Assembly: GCF_040438645.1 (NCBI RefSeq)
Contig: NZ_CP159253.1
Coordinates: 2,976,001-3,040,000 of the forward strand
Reading direction: 5' to 3'
Length of the DNA: 64,000 nt
Origin: Mesorhizobium sp. WSM2240
Lineage (GTDB): Bacteria; Pseudomonadota; Alphaproteobacteria; Rhizobiales; Rhizobiaceae
Within the stretch, counting starts at the first letter, position 1. The number at the start of each line of letters is the position of its first letter. Shown here piece after piece: positions 8,246-17,979 of the stretch. A program made the translations under genes and the position numbers. The notes beneath the pieces were generated by a model that searched no databases, had not been told where the DNA came from, and worked only from the letters and a program-made list of their open reading frames with translations.

Positions 8246-8521
8246 ATGGAAAGCGGGCCCGACAAGCCTTTCCAGCAACCCGTTAGGGTATCGCTCGATC
8301 AGGGAGGCGAGCCGATCGCCGTTCGCGACACTCGCCAGGCGGCCGATCTGCTTCTGACCCAGTGGCCGGCAAGTCGCGGTCCAAGACACCGCGACGCCGT
8401 CGACGCCTGCCTCAAGGTGCTTGACGGGCACCGCTCCACCATTGATGCGTATGACGCCTTCCGCGCCGCGGCGGAAGAAGCCGGCGTCCTGGCCGGCCAA
8501 TCCGTCACAAGTCCGGGCTGA
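8246..8521 (+). CDS. DUF982 domain protein
   Basis: Protein of 91 residues in the rhizobial DUF982 family: a short N-terminal strand region (QPVRVSLDQGGEPIAVRD), the conserved LLTQWPASRGPRHRDAVDAC helix segment and a C-terminal helix with AFRAAAEEAGVL. Function unknown. The ATG follows the previous stop after one base, with GGAGG inside the preceding gene, indicating translational coupling. A broken paralogue lies at 62214-62509. Confidence 0.82.
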   Translation: MESGPDKPFQQPVRVSLDQGGEPIAVRDTRQAADLLLTQWPASRGPRHRDAVDACLKVLDGHRSTIDAYDAFRAAAEEAGVLAGQSVTSPG

Positions 8522-8599
8522 GTTCCTCTTTCACCGCAATCGCAGTGTGCCAGCTCGCCGATCGGCGAAGCCTGTCCCTGGCCAGTTCCAAGCCGGGCG

Positions 8600-9142
8600 T
8601 CAGCGGACCTGGTCAAGCAGCCGCTTGCATTCGAGCAGGTCGAACAGCGCTTCCTGCAGCAGCGCGCGATTGTCACGCGAAAGCTTGCCGCTGTCGGGCT
8701 GCACCGGCCCCTCGTCCTCGGCTTTGCCAAGGCCGAAGAAGCGACGGTTCGGCTTGGCCTTGGGCTCGCCGACTAGCATTTCGTCGTCCGGCCCGCGCGG
8801 CTGCGCGGCCGGCGTCAGCGGCGCGGCCTCGGCCTGCTTGCGTTGCGCGATCGCTTCCACGGCGTCGCGGTCGCCGCTTCCGACCGCAACAATGAACTGG
8901 TTGCCGTTTTCGCGCAGCAGCTTCTGCACGCCTTTTATGGTGTAGCCCTGGTCGTAAAGCATGTGGCGGATGCCCTTGATCAGGTCGACATCCTGCGGCC
9001 GGTAGTAGCGCCGGCCGCCGCCGCGCTTCATCGGCTTGATCTGGTTAAAGCGTGTTTCCCAGAAGCGCAGCACGTGCTGCGGCAAATCGAGGTCCTCGGC
9101 GACCTCGCTGATAGTCCGGAATGCGTCGGGGCTCTTGTCCAT
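8600..9142 (-). CDS. MerR family transcriptional regulator
   Basis: A 180-residue MerR-type regulator. The HTH is at about residues 8-75 ([20 protein letters not shown], then [20 protein letters not shown]), followed by a low-complexity linker and a short helix ([20 protein letters not shown]). ATG at 9142 has GGAGGAAT upstream; the longer frame is rejected. It lacks an obvious metal- or drug-binding cysteine set. Members of this type downstream of ihfA are a standard rhizobial arrangement. Targets unknown. Confidence 0.9.
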   Translation of the reverse strand: MDKSPDAFRTISEVAEDLDLPQHVLRFWETRFNQIKPMKRGGGRRYYRPQDVDLIKGIRHMLYDQGYTIKGVQKLLRENGNQFIVAVGSGDRDAVEAIAQRKQAEAAPLTPAAQPRGPDDEMLVGEPKAKPNRRFFGLGKAEDEGPVQPDSGKLSRDNRALLQEALFDLLECKRLLDQVR

Positions 9143-9325
9143 GCGCGAATTCCTCCATGGCCGATCCCGAAGGCCCGAGAAGGCCGAATGGGATCGAACT
9201 CGCTGAACCGGAGCGTTGCGCTCGCAGTGAGCCACTACACCGATTCGTGCCTCATTTCAGCGGTTTGCCGGCTGGAATTCAAGCCCGGCGCGAGCCGGGC
9301 GCGCGAATTATCGACCGAAGCCGGT

Positions 9326-9670
9326 CTACTCGCCCGCCGAAGCGGTCTGCTTTGCGCCCTTGCCCTTGTTGGTCTGGTGGGCGCGCAAGATTCGGTTCTT
9401 CAGCACGTTCGAGGCCTTGAAGGTCATGACGCGGCGCGGCAGGATCGGTACTTCCTCGCCTGTCTTGGGATTGCGGCCGACGCGCTCGTTCTTGCCGCGC
9501 ACATGGAACGTGGCGAAGGAAGAGAGCTTGACGGTCTCACCGCGGACGATGGCCTCGCATATCTCGTCGAGCACCGATTCCACGAGTTCCGCAGACTCGG
9601 TGCGGGAGAGGCCGACCTTACGATAAACGGCTTCGGCGAGATCGGCGCGCGTCAGTGTCTTTCCCCCCAT
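9326..9670 (-). CDS. ihfA: Integration host factor subunit alpha
   Basis: DNA-bending nucleoid protein of 114 residues. It begins [20 protein letters not shown] and contains the DNA-arm motif [12 protein letters not shown] and the core [12 protein letters not shown], all typical of IHF-alpha rather than HU. It works with IhfB, encoded elsewhere. The ATG at 9670 is chosen because family alignment begins there, though the ribosome binding site is weak. A GC-rich hairpin with a short T-rich tail lies after the stop (9283-9300, minus strand) and may limit read-through into merR. Confidence 0.93.
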   Translation of the reverse strand: MGGKTLTRADLAEAVYRKVGLSRTESAELVESVLDEICEAIVRGETVKLSSFATFHVRGKNERVGRNPKTGEEVPILPRRVMTFKASNVLKNRILRAHQTNKGKGAKQTASAGE

Positions 9671-9838
9671 GCGACCGTCCAACCATCCTTGAAAAACGAA
9701 AAAGCCTACAAACGCCAAGACGTTAGAAAATTGGTCCGACAAGGTCAAGGACCGAACCGGTGCGTTCGCGGCAATGATGTTGAATTGACTTGATGATCCG
9801 CGTTACGGCAAGGCTGTTCCGGCTAATGGGGGCAGCCG

Positions 9839-10810
9839 TCACCAGCGCAGCAGCACGGCACCCCAGGTGAAGCCGCCGCCCATGGCTTCCAGCAGCACCA
9901 GATCGCCTTTCTTCACGCGCCCGTCGGCGACGGCCACGGCCAACGCCAACGGCACCGACGCCGCTGAAGTGTTGCCGTGCAGATTGACGGTCACCACCAC
10001 CTTTTCGTCGGCGATGCCGAGTTTCCTGGCCGACGCGTCGATGATGCGCTTGTTCGCCTGATGCGGCACGAACCAGTCGAGATCTTCGGCGGTTATGCCG
10101 GCCTGCGAAAAGGTCGCCTCGATCACGTCGGTGATCATGCCGACCGCATGTTTGAACACCTCACGCCCTTCCATGCGCAGAAGGCCGACCGTGCCGGTGG
10201 TGGACGGGCCGCCATCGACATAGAGCTTGTCCTTGTGAACGCCGTCGGAGCGCAGGCTGGCGGCAAGCACGCCGCGATCGGCGATCGTGCCCTCGCCGTC
10301 CTGCCCCTCGAGGATCAGGGCGCCTGCGCCGTCGCCGAACAGCACGCAGGTCGAGCGGTCGGTCCAGTCGAGAATGCGCGAAAACGTCTCCGAGCCGATC
10401 ACCAGCACGCGCCTGGCGAGACCGCCGCGAATGTAGAGATCGGCGGTGGCGACAGCATAGACGAAACCCGAGCACACCGCCTGCATGTCGAAGGCGAAGC
10501 CGTGATGCATGCCGAGGCGGTTCTGGATCTCCACAGCGGTCGCGGGAAAGGTGTTGTTCGGCGTCGAAGTGGCGAGCACGATCAGGTCGATGTCGGCCGC
10601 CGTCAACCCGGCATTGTCGAGCGCGGCGCGCGCCGCCGCCTCGCCCAGCGAGGCGGTCGTCTCGTCGTCGGAGGCGATGTGGCGCTGGCGGATGCCGGTG
10701 CGCTGCGCAATCCACTCGTCGGATGTTTCCAGCACGCCTTCGAAATCGGTATTCTTCATGATGCGACGCGGCAACGCGGAACCGATGCCACGCACGACTG
10801 ATCTGATCAT
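9839..10810 (-). CDS. fabH: Beta-ketoacyl-ACP synthase III
   Basis: Initiation enzyme of type II fatty-acid synthesis, condensing acetyl-CoA with malonyl-ACP. Length 323 residues. The catalytic triad is visible: Cys113 in QAVCSGF, His in [10 protein letters not shown] and Asn in [15 protein letters not shown]. The gene starts 13 bases after the plsX stop, in the conserved plsX-fabH order, and is followed by ihfA after a longer gap, so the three are probably partly co-transcribed. Confidence 0.96.
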   Translation of the reverse strand: MIRSVVRGIGSALPRRIMKNTDFEGVLETSDEWIAQRTGIRQRHIASDDETTASLGEAAARAALDNAGLTAADIDLIVLATSTPNNTFPATAVEIQNRLGMHHGFAFDMQAVCSGFVYAVATADLYIRGGLARRVLVIGSETFSRILDWTDRSTCVLFGDGAGALILEGQDGEGTIADRGVLAASLRSDGVHKDKLYVDGGPSTTGTVGLLRMEGREVFKHAVGMITDVIEATFSQAGITAEDLDWFVPHQANKRIIDASARKLGIADEKVVVTVNLHGNTSAASVPLALAVAVADGRVKKGDLVLLEAMGGGFTWGAVLLRW

Positions 10811-10823
10811 CTGGAACTAAATC

Positions 10824-11891
10824 CTATTCAATACCATCGCCGGCAGTTGCCGCCGGCCTGAGCGAAGATTTCGGGTGACGCGCATGGAACAGGTCGAGGT
10901 CGGCCTCGATCCGGTCGAGCAGCCGATTGCGGGTCATATCGTAGGCGAGTTCGATCGCCGCCGCAAAACCTTCATCGTCGGTGCCGCCATGGCTCTTCAC
11001 GACGATGCCGTTTAGGCCCAGGAACACGCCGCCATTGGCCTTGCGAACATCCATCTTCTCCTTAAGCGTGTTGAACGCGCCCTTGGCGAAGACAGCGCCG
11101 ATCCTGGCCATCAGCGTCCGGCTCATCGCGGCGCGCAGATAGGTCGAGATCTGCCGCACGGTACCTTCGGCGGTTTTCAGCGCGATATTTCCGGCGAAGC
11201 CTTCGGTGACAACAACATCAACCGTTCCCTTGCCGATGTCGTCGCCTTCGACGAAGCCGTGATAGCCCATCGACATCATGCTGGCTTCGCGCAGCAGGCG
11301 GCCGGCTTCCTTGACCTCTTCCTGCCCCTTGACCTCCTCGACGCCGATGTTGAGCAGGCCGACGGTCGGCTTGTCCATTCCATAGACCGCCCGCGCCATG
11401 GCGGTTCCGAGGATGGCGAAATCGATAAGCTGGTGGGCGTCCGCCCCGATCGTGGCGCCGACATCCAGCACCACGCTCTCGCCGCGCAGCGTCGGCCAGA
11501 TTGCCGCGATCGCCGGGCGCTCGATCGTGGCCATGGTGCGCAGGCAGAATTTCGACATCGCCATCAGCGCGCCGGTGTTGCCGGCCGACACGCAGGCGTC
11601 GGCGTCATCCGTCTTGACCGCCTCGATGGCCTTCCACATGGACGATTTCCAGCGGCCGTGGCGCAACGCCTTGCTCGGCTTGTCGTCCATGCGCACCGCG
11701 ACATCGCAATGAATGAACTCGGTGACGGCGGCGAGCTTGGGGAATTTGTCAAGTTCCGGCCGGACCACTTCAGAGCGGCCGTAGACCAGGAACCGCACGT
11801 CTGTGCGGCGCGTCGCGACCTTCATCAACGCAGGGATGACTACCGCCGGCCCGTGATCGCCGCCCATGGCATCGATGGAAATCCTGATCAC
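10824..11891 (-). CDS. plsX: Phosphate acyltransferase PlsX
   Basis: Makes acyl-phosphate from acyl-ACP at the start of phospholipid synthesis; peripheral membrane enzyme, 355 residues. The N terminus [14 protein letters not shown] and the motif [16 protein letters not shown] are diagnostic, as are [13 protein letters not shown] and the ending [15 protein letters not shown]. It lies between DUF177 and fabH, the standard order. Confidence 0.96.
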   Translation of the reverse strand: MIRISIDAMGGDHGPAVVIPALMKVATRRTDVRFLVYGRSEVVRPELDKFPKLAAVTEFIHCDVAVRMDDKPSKALRHGRWKSSMWKAIEAVKTDDADACVSAGNTGALMAMSKFCLRTMATIERPAIAAIWPTLRGESVVLDVGATIGADAHQLIDFAILGTAMARAVYGMDKPTVGLLNIGVEEVKGQEEVKEAGRLLREASMMSMGYHGFVEGDDIGKGTVDVVVTEGFAGNIALKTAEGTVRQISTYLRAAMSRTLMARIGAVFAKGAFNTLKEKMDVRKANGGVFLGLNGIVVKSHGGTDDEGFAAAIELAYDMTRNRLLDRIEADLDLFHARHPKSSLRPAATAGDGIE

Positions 11892-11994
11892 TCGGCAATC
11901 ATCTCACATTTCTCGGCCGCCCTGTTAAGGCACGGCGAAAATAGCGGTTTTGTGGAGCCGCACAACCGCGATTTCGGAACTTGCCCGGATGTTT

Positions 11995-12558
11995 TCAGGA
12001 TTTATCCATCAGCGAGCGCAGCTTTCGCTGCAATTCGCTCTCGACGGCTTCATCCTCCGCATCGGACGCCGGCGCCTCCAGCGAAACGCCACTCTTGCGC
12101 GGGTAGGGATCAATGGCCAGGCCGAAGAATTCTTCGGCAAGCGCGCCGACGTCGATGGTGTCGCCGGAAAAGATTTCCGGGCTATCGGGGCCTTCGGCAT
12201 CGAGCATGATCTCGCCGCCACCCTCGAAGCCGAGCCGGCCGAGGTTCGAATCTTCCGGCAGGAACAGCCCCGACACCTCCTCCTCTATATGGGCGTCGAG
12301 CGGGTCGAGTGTCACCACGCAGGCCTGCACGATATCTGCCGTGACCACGCCTGAAACCTTGACTCCATTGCGCTTCCAGGAACCGACATGCAGTTCCGCG
12401 CGAAAATTCGTCACTGAAAGCAGGCCGTGCTCTTCCGCGAGAGTCGCAAGCTGTTTCTCGTTGGCCTCGATCACTACCGGCATGCCCTTCTGCGGCAGCC
12501 GCGCGACGTTGACATTGAACGAGACCGGGCTCGCCGGCGGTTCATGATGATGTTTCAT
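11995..12558 (-). CDS. DUF177 (YceD-like) protein
   Basis: Cytosolic protein of 187 residues in the DUF177/YceD family, which in other bacteria is linked with 23S rRNA/ribosome accumulation and sits next to rpmF-plsX. The family core is seen in VSGVVTADIVQACVVTLDPL and the acidic, proline-poor middle EEEVSGLFLPED. The C terminus is rich in charged residues. The ATG at 12558 has AAGGAG six bases upstream; the GTG directly before it is less well spaced. A histidine cluster (KHHHEPP) follows the start. Confidence 0.85.
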   Translation of the reverse strand: MKHHHEPPASPVSFNVNVARLPQKGMPVVIEANEKQLATLAEEHGLLSVTNFRAELHVGSWKRNGVKVSGVVTADIVQACVVTLDPLDAHIEEEVSGLFLPEDSNLGRLGFEGGGEIMLDAEGPDSPEIFSGDTIDVGALAEEFFGLAIDPYPRKSGVSLEAPASDAEDEAVESELQRKLRSLMDKS

Positions 12559-12570
12559 CACAAGCTCCTT

Positions 12571-13113
12571 TTAACCCGGCTGCGGCGCTGGGAAGCCGAT
12601 CGCGCCGCCGTGGATCGCCTCTGACGGCTGCCGCGCCAGCGCGCCGACGGCCTCGATCACGTAGCCCGCCAGCGCATCGGCTTCCGGCCAGTCGCCGGCG
12701 TCGGGCCGGACGTTCCGCGCCAGGGCGGCGGCAAGCAATGTCCGGTCGCCCGCCTCGAGCGCATCGTCATAGGATTTGGTGCGACCATAAAACATCCGCG
12801 CCAGCTTCTTCATCCGCTTCGGCACGCCGGCGTCGCCGATGCCAAGCTCTCGCAACGAATGGTCGAGATCGGTGAAGAAGTCGTCAGTCAGTTCCTGCGC
12901 GATCTCGCGCGAGACCCCGGCCTCGCCGCGAAGGCGATGCTGGAACAGGAACATGTGCAGCGACAGCATCTCGAAACGGCCGAGCGGCGTGTCCGGCACG
13001 TTCCAATCCGAATAAAAGGCCGGCTGCCGCGCGGCCGCCACGATTTCACCGTAGAGCGCGTCCGTAATCGCGCGATTGGCGTTGCGGTCGCCGCCAAACA
13101 GGCGTTTGAACAT
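12571..13113 (-). CDS. Ubiquinol-cytochrome c chaperone (CBP3) family protein
   Basis: A 180-residue protein of the CBP3/UQCC family, which helps assemble cytochrome b of the bc1 complex in mitochondria; the bacterial role is inferred. Family pattern: FYSDWNVPDTPLGRFEMLSL, then LFQHRLRG and the helix FTDLDHSLRELGIGDAGVPK. ATG at 13113 is preceded by GAGGAGA; the upstream extension in frame is rejected. It is 12 bases upstream of the DUF177 gene and divergent from bamE. Confidence 0.87.
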   Translation of the reverse strand: MFKRLFGGDRNANRAITDALYGEIVAAARQPAFYSDWNVPDTPLGRFEMLSLHMFLFQHRLRGEAGVSREIAQELTDDFFTDLDHSLRELGIGDAGVPKRMKKLARMFYGRTKSYDDALEAGDRTLLAAALARNVRPDAGDWPEADALAGYVIEAVGALARQPSEAIHGGAIGFPAPQPG

Positions 13114-13238
13114 TAGCGGTCTCCTCGAGGAACCGTTTCGCCGGTGGGCCTTGTTGCATCGGCGTGCAAGCTGGTTTACCGGTTTTGCGGCTCCGCGCAA
13201 GGCGGGCCGCGATACCGAATTTGGGATGGGAGTTGTTG

Positions 13239-13751
13239 TTGGCCTGTCAGGATTTCAAGACCGCATTTTCGCTGCGCCTGGCCGGGGCGGCATGCCTGCT
13301 CGGAACGGCATTGGCGCTTTCCGCCTGCAACACCTCAAAAACCTTCGGCGATCTGAGCCCCGGCGAGACGCTGACGCATGGCTATGTCATCGACCAGCAG
13401 CAGATCGATCTGGTGCCGGTCGGCTCGAGCCGCGAGCAGGTGATTCTGGCGCTGGGCAGCCCGTCGACCACGGCGACCTTCGACAATGAGGTCTTCTACT
13501 ACATTTCGCAGACCCGCCGCCGCGCCGTCGCCTTCGCCAAGCCCAAGCTCGTTGACCAGCGCATCCTGGCGGTCTATTTCGGCGAGGACGGACGCGTCAC
13601 CAATATCGCCCATTACGGCCTGCAGGACGGCAAGGTGTTCGACTTCATCTCCCGCACTACGCCGACCGGGGGCAAGGACCAGAATTTCATCGGCCAGTTG
13701 CTGGCGGGCGCGGCCGGCATGCCGACCAGCCTCCCCGGCGCGCCCCAGTAA
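13239..13751 (+). CDS. bamE: Outer membrane assembly lipoprotein BamE/OmlA
   Basis: Lipoprotein component of the beta-barrel assembly machine. A signal peptide ends in the lipobox LALSAC; the mature part holds the SmpA/OmlA domain with LVPVGSSREQVILALGSPST and FYYISQTRR. The start is uncertain: no suitable ATG exists, and three TTG codons at 13233-13241 follow GGGATGGGAG. I chose the TTG at 13239 for spacing, giving 170 residues. It is divergent from cbp3 and convergent with hppA. Confidence 0.87.
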   Translation: MACQDFKTAFSLRLAGAACLLGTALALSACNTSKTFGDLSPGETLTHGYVIDQQQIDLVPVGSSREQVILALGSPSTTATFDNEVFYYISQTRRRAVAFAKPKLVDQRILAVYFGEDGRVTNIAHYGLQDGKVFDFISRTTPTGGKDQNFIGQLLAGAAGMPTSLPGAPQ

Positions 13752-13773
13752 GCCGCGCCGAACGGATAACGTC

Positions 13774-13813
13774 AAAAAAAGCCCCGCGGGATCGCTCCCG
13801 CGGGGCTTTTTTT
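13774..13813. terminator. Bidirectional terminator between bamE and hppA
   Basis: A perfect 17-bp inverted repeat (A-run plus GCCCCGCGGG, 6-base loop, CCCGCGGGGC plus T-run) gives a strong hairpin with T-rich tails on both strands. It lies between two convergent genes and can end transcription of both. Confidence 0.93.
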
Positions 13814-13829
13814 ATAGCGGACGCTCGGA

Positions 13830-15971
13830 TCAGCCGTGCGCGAGCACGGCCAGCAGCAGCAGCGCCACGATGTTGGTGATCTTGATGGCCGGGTTGACGG
13901 CCGGGCCGGCGGTATCCTTGTAGGGATCGCCGACCGTGTCGCCGGTCACCGAGGCCTTGTGGGCTTCGGAACCCTTCAGGTGCTTGACGCCGTCCTTGTC
14001 GGTGAAGCCGTCCTCAAATGACTTCTTGGCGTTGTCCCAGGCGCCGCCGCCCGAAGTCATCGAGATGGCGACGAACAGGCCGTTGACGATGACGCCAAGC
14101 AGCGATGCGCCGAGCGCGGCGAAGGCCGAGGCCTTTGAGCCCGAGATCAGAAGCACGCCGAAATAGACGACCAGCGGCGCCAGCACCGGCAGCAGCGACG
14201 GGATGATCATTTCCTTGATTGCCGCCTTGGTCAGAAGGTCGACCGCGCGGGCGTAGTTCGGCTTCGAGGTGCCGGCCATGATGCCCGGATCCTCCCGGAA
14301 CTGCTTGCGCACCTCCTCCACGATCGAGCCCGCAGCACGGCCGACGGCGGTCATAGCGATACCGCCGAACAGATAGGGGATCAGGCCGCCAAAAATCAGG
14401 CCGGCGACGACATAGGGATTGGAGAGGTCGAAGGAGACGGTGCCGAGATCCGCGAAATACGGGAACTGTGCGCTGTTCGCCGCAAAATACTGCAGGTCGT
14501 AGCTGTAGGCCGCAAACAGCACCAGCGCGCCGAGGCCGGCCGAGCCGATCGCGTAGCCCTTGGTGACCGCCTTGGTGGTGTTGCCGACCGCGTCGAGCGC
14601 ATCGGTCGACTGGCGCACTTCCTTGGGTAGGCCGGCCATTTCGGCAATGCCGCCGGCATTGTCGGTGACCGGGCCGAAGGCGTCGAGCGCAACGATCATG
14701 CCGGCAAGGCCGAGCATGGTGGTGACCGCAATCGCGGTGCCGAAGAGACCCGCAAGCTGGTAGGTCGCGATAATGCCGCCGACGATGACGATCGCCGGCA
14801 GCGCCGTCGATTCCAGCGAGACAGCGAGGCCCTGGATGACGTTGGTGCCGTGGCCAGTGACCGAAGCCTGCGCGATTGAGTTGACCGGACGCTTGTTGGT
14901 GCCGGTGTAGTATTCGGTGATGACGACGATGAGGCCGGTCACGACAAGGCCGATGATCCCGCAGATGAACAGGTTCTGGCCGGTGATGGCGACGCCGCCG
15001 CCGGTGCCGATCTCGCCCCAGCCGATGGTCAGCGAGGTTGCCGCGCCGAGGCCGATGATCGACAGCAGGCCGGTCACGATAAGGCCCTTGTAGAGCGCGC
15101 CCATGATCGAGCCGTTGGAGCCGAGCTTGACGAAGAAGGTGCCGATGATCGAAGTGACGATGCAGGCGGCGCAGATGGCAAGCGGATAGAGCATGACCGA
15201 GCCGAGGACGGCGGTGCCGCCAAAGAAGATCGCGGCTAGAACCATGGTGGCGACGACTGTCACCGCATATGTCTCGAACAGGTCGGCCGCCATGCCGGCG
15301 CAGTCGCCGACATTGTCGCCGACATTGTCCGCGATGGTGGCGGGATTGCGCGGGTCATCCTCGGGAATGCCGGCTTCGACCTTGCCGACCAGATCGCCAC
15401 CGACGTCGGCGCCCTTGGTGAAGATGCCGCCGCCGAGACGGGCGAAGATCGAGATCAGCGAAGCGCCGAAGCCAAGCGAGACGAGCGCGTCGATGACCGT
15501 GCGGTCGTCCGGCGCCAGGCCCATCGGGCCGGTCAGGATGAAGTAGTAGATCGAGACGCCGAGCAGAGCCAGGCCGGCCACCAGCATGCCGGTAATGGCG
15601 CCCGACTTGAAGGCGATGTCGAGACCGGCTGCGAGGCTGTTGGAAGCGGCCTGCGCGGTGCGCACATTGGCGCGGACCGAGACGTGCATGCCGATGAAGC
15701 CGGCGGCGCCCGACAATACGGCGCCGATCAGAAAGCCGATGGCAGCGCTCGCGGAGAGCAGCCACCAGGCGAGCAGCAGAACGACCACGCCGACGATTGC
15801 GATGGTGGTGTATTGCCGCGCCAGATAGGCCTGCGCACCCTCGCGGATCGCGGCTGAAATTTCCTGCATGCGTGCATTTCCCTGGTCGGATGCGAGAACC
15901 GACTGCGTCGCCCAGATGGCGTACAGAACAGAGAGCAGGCCGCAGGCGATGACTACGTAAAGCATGGTCAT
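13830..15971 (-). CDS. hppA: Membrane proton-translocating pyrophosphatase, K+-independent type
   Basis: Integral membrane H+-PPase of 713 residues with about 16 membrane segments; hydrolyses pyrophosphate and pumps protons. The substrate loop [20 protein letters not shown] and [20 protein letters not shown] are intact. The sequence [18 protein letters not shown] has Lys where potassium-dependent enzymes have Ala, so it is predicted to be potassium-independent. The start at 15971 has GGGAAG nine bases upstream; a second ATG at 15965 is possible. It shares a terminator with bamE. Confidence 0.96.
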   Translation of the reverse strand: MTMLYVVIACGLLSVLYAIWATQSVLASDQGNARMQEISAAIREGAQAYLARQYTTIAIVGVVVLLLAWWLLSASAAIGFLIGAVLSGAAGFIGMHVSVRANVRTAQAASNSLAAGLDIAFKSGAITGMLVAGLALLGVSIYYFILTGPMGLAPDDRTVIDALVSLGFGASLISIFARLGGGIFTKGADVGGDLVGKVEAGIPEDDPRNPATIADNVGDNVGDCAGMAADLFETYAVTVVATMVLAAIFFGGTAVLGSVMLYPLAICAACIVTSIIGTFFVKLGSNGSIMGALYKGLIVTGLLSIIGLGAATSLTIGWGEIGTGGGVAITGQNLFICGIIGLVVTGLIVVITEYYTGTNKRPVNSIAQASVTGHGTNVIQGLAVSLESTALPAIVIVGGIIATYQLAGLFGTAIAVTTMLGLAGMIVALDAFGPVTDNAGGIAEMAGLPKEVRQSTDALDAVGNTTKAVTKGYAIGSAGLGALVLFAAYSYDLQYFAANSAQFPYFADLGTVSFDLSNPYVVAGLIFGGLIPYLFGGIAMTAVGRAAGSIVEEVRKQFREDPGIMAGTSKPNYARAVDLLTKAAIKEMIIPSLLPVLAPLVVYFGVLLISGSKASAFAALGASLLGVIVNGLFVAISMTSGGGAWDNAKKSFEDGFTDKDGVKHLKGSEAHKASVTGDTVGDPYKDTAGPAVNPAIKITNIVALLLLAVLAHG

Positions 15972-16222
15972 TGCCGAATTCTTCCCTGATTTCTGGCCCG
16001 GAAATTCCCCTCCCCGGGACCGATGCTATGGAGCCCCGAATCCGGACAGCATGGCTGACAGAATCCGGCCTCTCGCAGCGGTGTATGCGAAACGGGCTTG
16101 GGCGCGTCAAGATACCGCTCTGCTTTTGCCCTGTTTTCGCCACGGATGGCGAGCGTGGGCGGACGCGATTGGATGAATTAGTTGCGGTAGAAGTACTGCG
16201 GCGGCCGGCCAAATGGGATGCG

Positions 16223-16250
16223 TTGAAATCTCAAGGAAAGCGCTTATTCT
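16223..16250 (+). promoter_or_regulatory. Probable sigma-70 promoter of hicB
   Basis: TTGAAA (16223-16228) and TATTCT (16245-16250) are separated by 16 bases and lie 23 bases before the hicB start. Reasonable match to a housekeeping promoter, but not unique evidence. Confidence 0.4.
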
Positions 16251-16273
16251 CTTTGCGCTCAGGGAGCATCAAA

Positions 16274-16477
16274 ATGAAATTCAAAGTCATCGTTCACGAA
16301 GCGGAGGAAGGCGGATACTGGGCGGAGGTCCCCGCTGTCCCCGGCTGCGCCTCGCAGGGCGACACGATGGACGAACTGATGATCAATATTCGCGAGGCGA
16401 TCGAAGGCTGTCTTTCGGTCGACGTCGAACCACAGGCAGTTTCCGGTCAGAGTCAAATCGTAGAGATCGCTGTTTGA
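16274..16477 (+). CDS. hicB: HicB-family antitoxin
   Basis: A 67-residue HicB-like protein with the partially degraded RNase H fold pattern: MKFKVIVHEAEEGGYWAEVP, AVPGCASQGDTMDELMINIREAIEGCL. It would neutralise the HicA mRNA interferase. AGGGAG lies upstream of the ATG. The hicA gene overlaps its stop codon but is frameshifted, so this antitoxin may have no active partner. It lacks an obvious C-terminal DNA-binding domain. Confidence 0.88.
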   Translation: MKFKVIVHEAEEGGYWAEVPAVPGCASQGDTMDELMINIREAIEGCLSVDVEPQAVSGQSQIVEIAV

Positions 16478-16679
16478 CCGCAATCACCGGCAAAGCGCTA
16501 GCCCGCGCGATCGAGAAGCGCGGTGGTCATTGCTGCGGATATCGGGCAGTCACCATATTTATGGAAAGCCTGGCTCGATCGTTCGTCTTTCCATACCGAT
16601 ACATGGGAGCAAGCCGCTGAAGCAGGGACTTGCAAAACACCTGCTGAAGTTGGCCGGCATCGATCCTGAGGACATCTGA
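16474..16679 (+). pseudogene. hicA: Frameshifted HicA toxin gene
   Basis: The first 17 codons from a TTG at 16474 (overlapping the hicB stop) read TAITGKALARAIEKRG in a HicA-like way. The rest of the HicA protein then continues in another frame: ISGSHHIYGKPGSIVRLSIP, then IHGSKPLKQGLAKHLLKLAG to the stop at 16679. Restoring one base between 16524 and 16525 would give KRGWSLLRISGSHH, the normal family sequence with its catalytic His. So a single-base deletion, or a sequencing error, inactivates the toxin. The second part shows no other decay, so the event is recent. Confidence 0.85.
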
Positions 16680-16687
16680 CCGACGCG

Positions 16688-17902
16688 TCAGGCCAGCCGC
16701 GTCCGTCTGGCGTTGCGAGCTCTTACGAGCAGGCCCAGCGCAATGGCGCACACCGCCACAATCGGGAACACCACCCAGTTCAGCATCTCCCAGCCATAGG
16801 CATTGTAGACCGCGCCGGACATCAGCGAGGCGAAGGCGACGCTGGAGAACAGGACCAGGTCGTGGATGCCCTGGACCTTGCCTTTTTCCGACGGATGGTA
16901 CGTGTCGGCCACCATGGCGGTCGCGCCGATGAAGCCGAAATTCCAGCCGAGGCCGAGCAGAACGAGCGCCGACCAGAACTGCCAGAGCGCGATGCCCGAA
17001 AGCGCGATCAGCGCGCAGCCGACCAGCAAGGCGAGGCCGGTGGCGACGATCGCCTCGGCGCCGAAGCGGTGGATCAGCCTGCCGGTGAAGAAACTCGGCG
17101 CGAACATCGCCATGACATGCCAGGAGATACCGAGCGTGGCTTCGTCGGTCGAGAAACCGCAGCCGACCATGGCGAGCGGCGCGCCAGTCATGACGAAGCT
17201 CATCAGCGCGAACGTGCCGACCGAGCATAAAAGCGCCGCCATGAAACGTGGCTGGGCGATGATTTCCGCCAGCGGCCGCGCCGGCTCCTCCACTATTTCG
17301 CTACCGCCGGAACGCTTGGCCGGAACGCGCAGGAAAGAGAGAATGACCGCGCCGACGGCGGCCAGAACCATGATGGCGGCGAAGGACCCTGCGAACATCA
17401 CCGGCGCGAACAATTCGCGGGTGAAGATGACGATCTGTGGTCCGAGAATCGCGGTCACCACGCCGCCGGCGAGCACGAAGGAGATGGCGCGCGCCTTGAA
17501 TTCGGGCGGCGCGTTATCGGCGGCCGCGAAGCGGAATTGCTGCACGAAGCCGCCGCCTATGCCGGCGACCAGCAGCCCGAGCGCGAAGAGCCAGAAATCG
17601 TCCGCGAACATGGCTGCGGTGGCGAGCGCGCCGCCGGCCGCCGTTACCGCCGTTCCGGTGAGGAAGCCGTTACGCTGCCCTGCCCGCTTGATAATGGCGG
17701 CGGCCGGCAGGGCTCCGAGTGCCACGCCGATGTTGAAGCCGGTGACCGGGGCGGTGGCGAGCGACTTGTCCGCGCCGAGCAGGTAGAAGCCGGCGAGTGC
17801 GCCTATCGAAATGGAAATAGGCGCTGCCGAGCCGACGATCGCCTGCGATGCGGCAAGAATGAGCGCCGTGCGCCGCGCTTCGCTTGGGGTTGGCTGGCTC
17901 AT
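16688..17902 (-). CDS. MFS transporter
   Basis: Twelve-segment major facilitator protein, 404 residues, with the loop GAGFYLLGADKSLATAP-like start region, IIKRAGQRNGFLTGT after the second helix, and ISWHVMAMFAPSFFTGRLIH in the second half. Substrate cannot be read from sequence. It is divergent from an ArsR-rhodanese regulator across a 77-base gap with a perfect palindrome, so it is probably repressed by that regulator; export or uptake of a sulfur- or thiol-related compound is an inference. ATTTCAGGA precedes the ATG. Confidence 0.85.
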   Translation of the reverse strand: MSQPTPSEARRTALILAASQAIVGSAAPISISIGALAGFYLLGADKSLATAPVTGFNIGVALGALPAAAIIKRAGQRNGFLTGTAVTAAGGALATAAMFADDFWLFALGLLVAGIGGGFVQQFRFAAADNAPPEFKARAISFVLAGGVVTAILGPQIVIFTRELFAPVMFAGSFAAIMVLAAVGAVILSFLRVPAKRSGGSEIVEEPARPLAEIIAQPRFMAALLCSVGTFALMSFVMTGAPLAMVGCGFSTDEATLGISWHVMAMFAPSFFTGRLIHRFGAEAIVATGLALLVGCALIALSGIALWQFWSALVLLGLGWNFGFIGATAMVADTYHPSEKGKVQGIHDLVLFSSVAFASLMSGAVYNAYGWEMLNWVVFPIVAVCAIALGLLVRARNARRTRLA

Positions 17903-17944
17903 TCCTGAAATCCCGGGGGGTTTACTGTCGCGCTGAATATGCTA

Positions 17945-17966
17945 CATTCAATTGATCAATTGAATG
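17945..17966. promoter_or_regulatory. 22-bp perfect palindromic operator (ArsR-type)
   Basis: The sequence CATTCAATTGA followed by its exact reverse complement TCAATTGAATG forms a 22-bp perfect palindrome, AT-rich in a GC-rich genome, between the divergent MFS and ArsR-rhodanese genes and 13 bases before the regulator's ATG. This is the expected form of an ArsR/SmtB operator. Confidence 0.8.
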
Positions 17967-17979
17967 ATTGCGGAACGGC

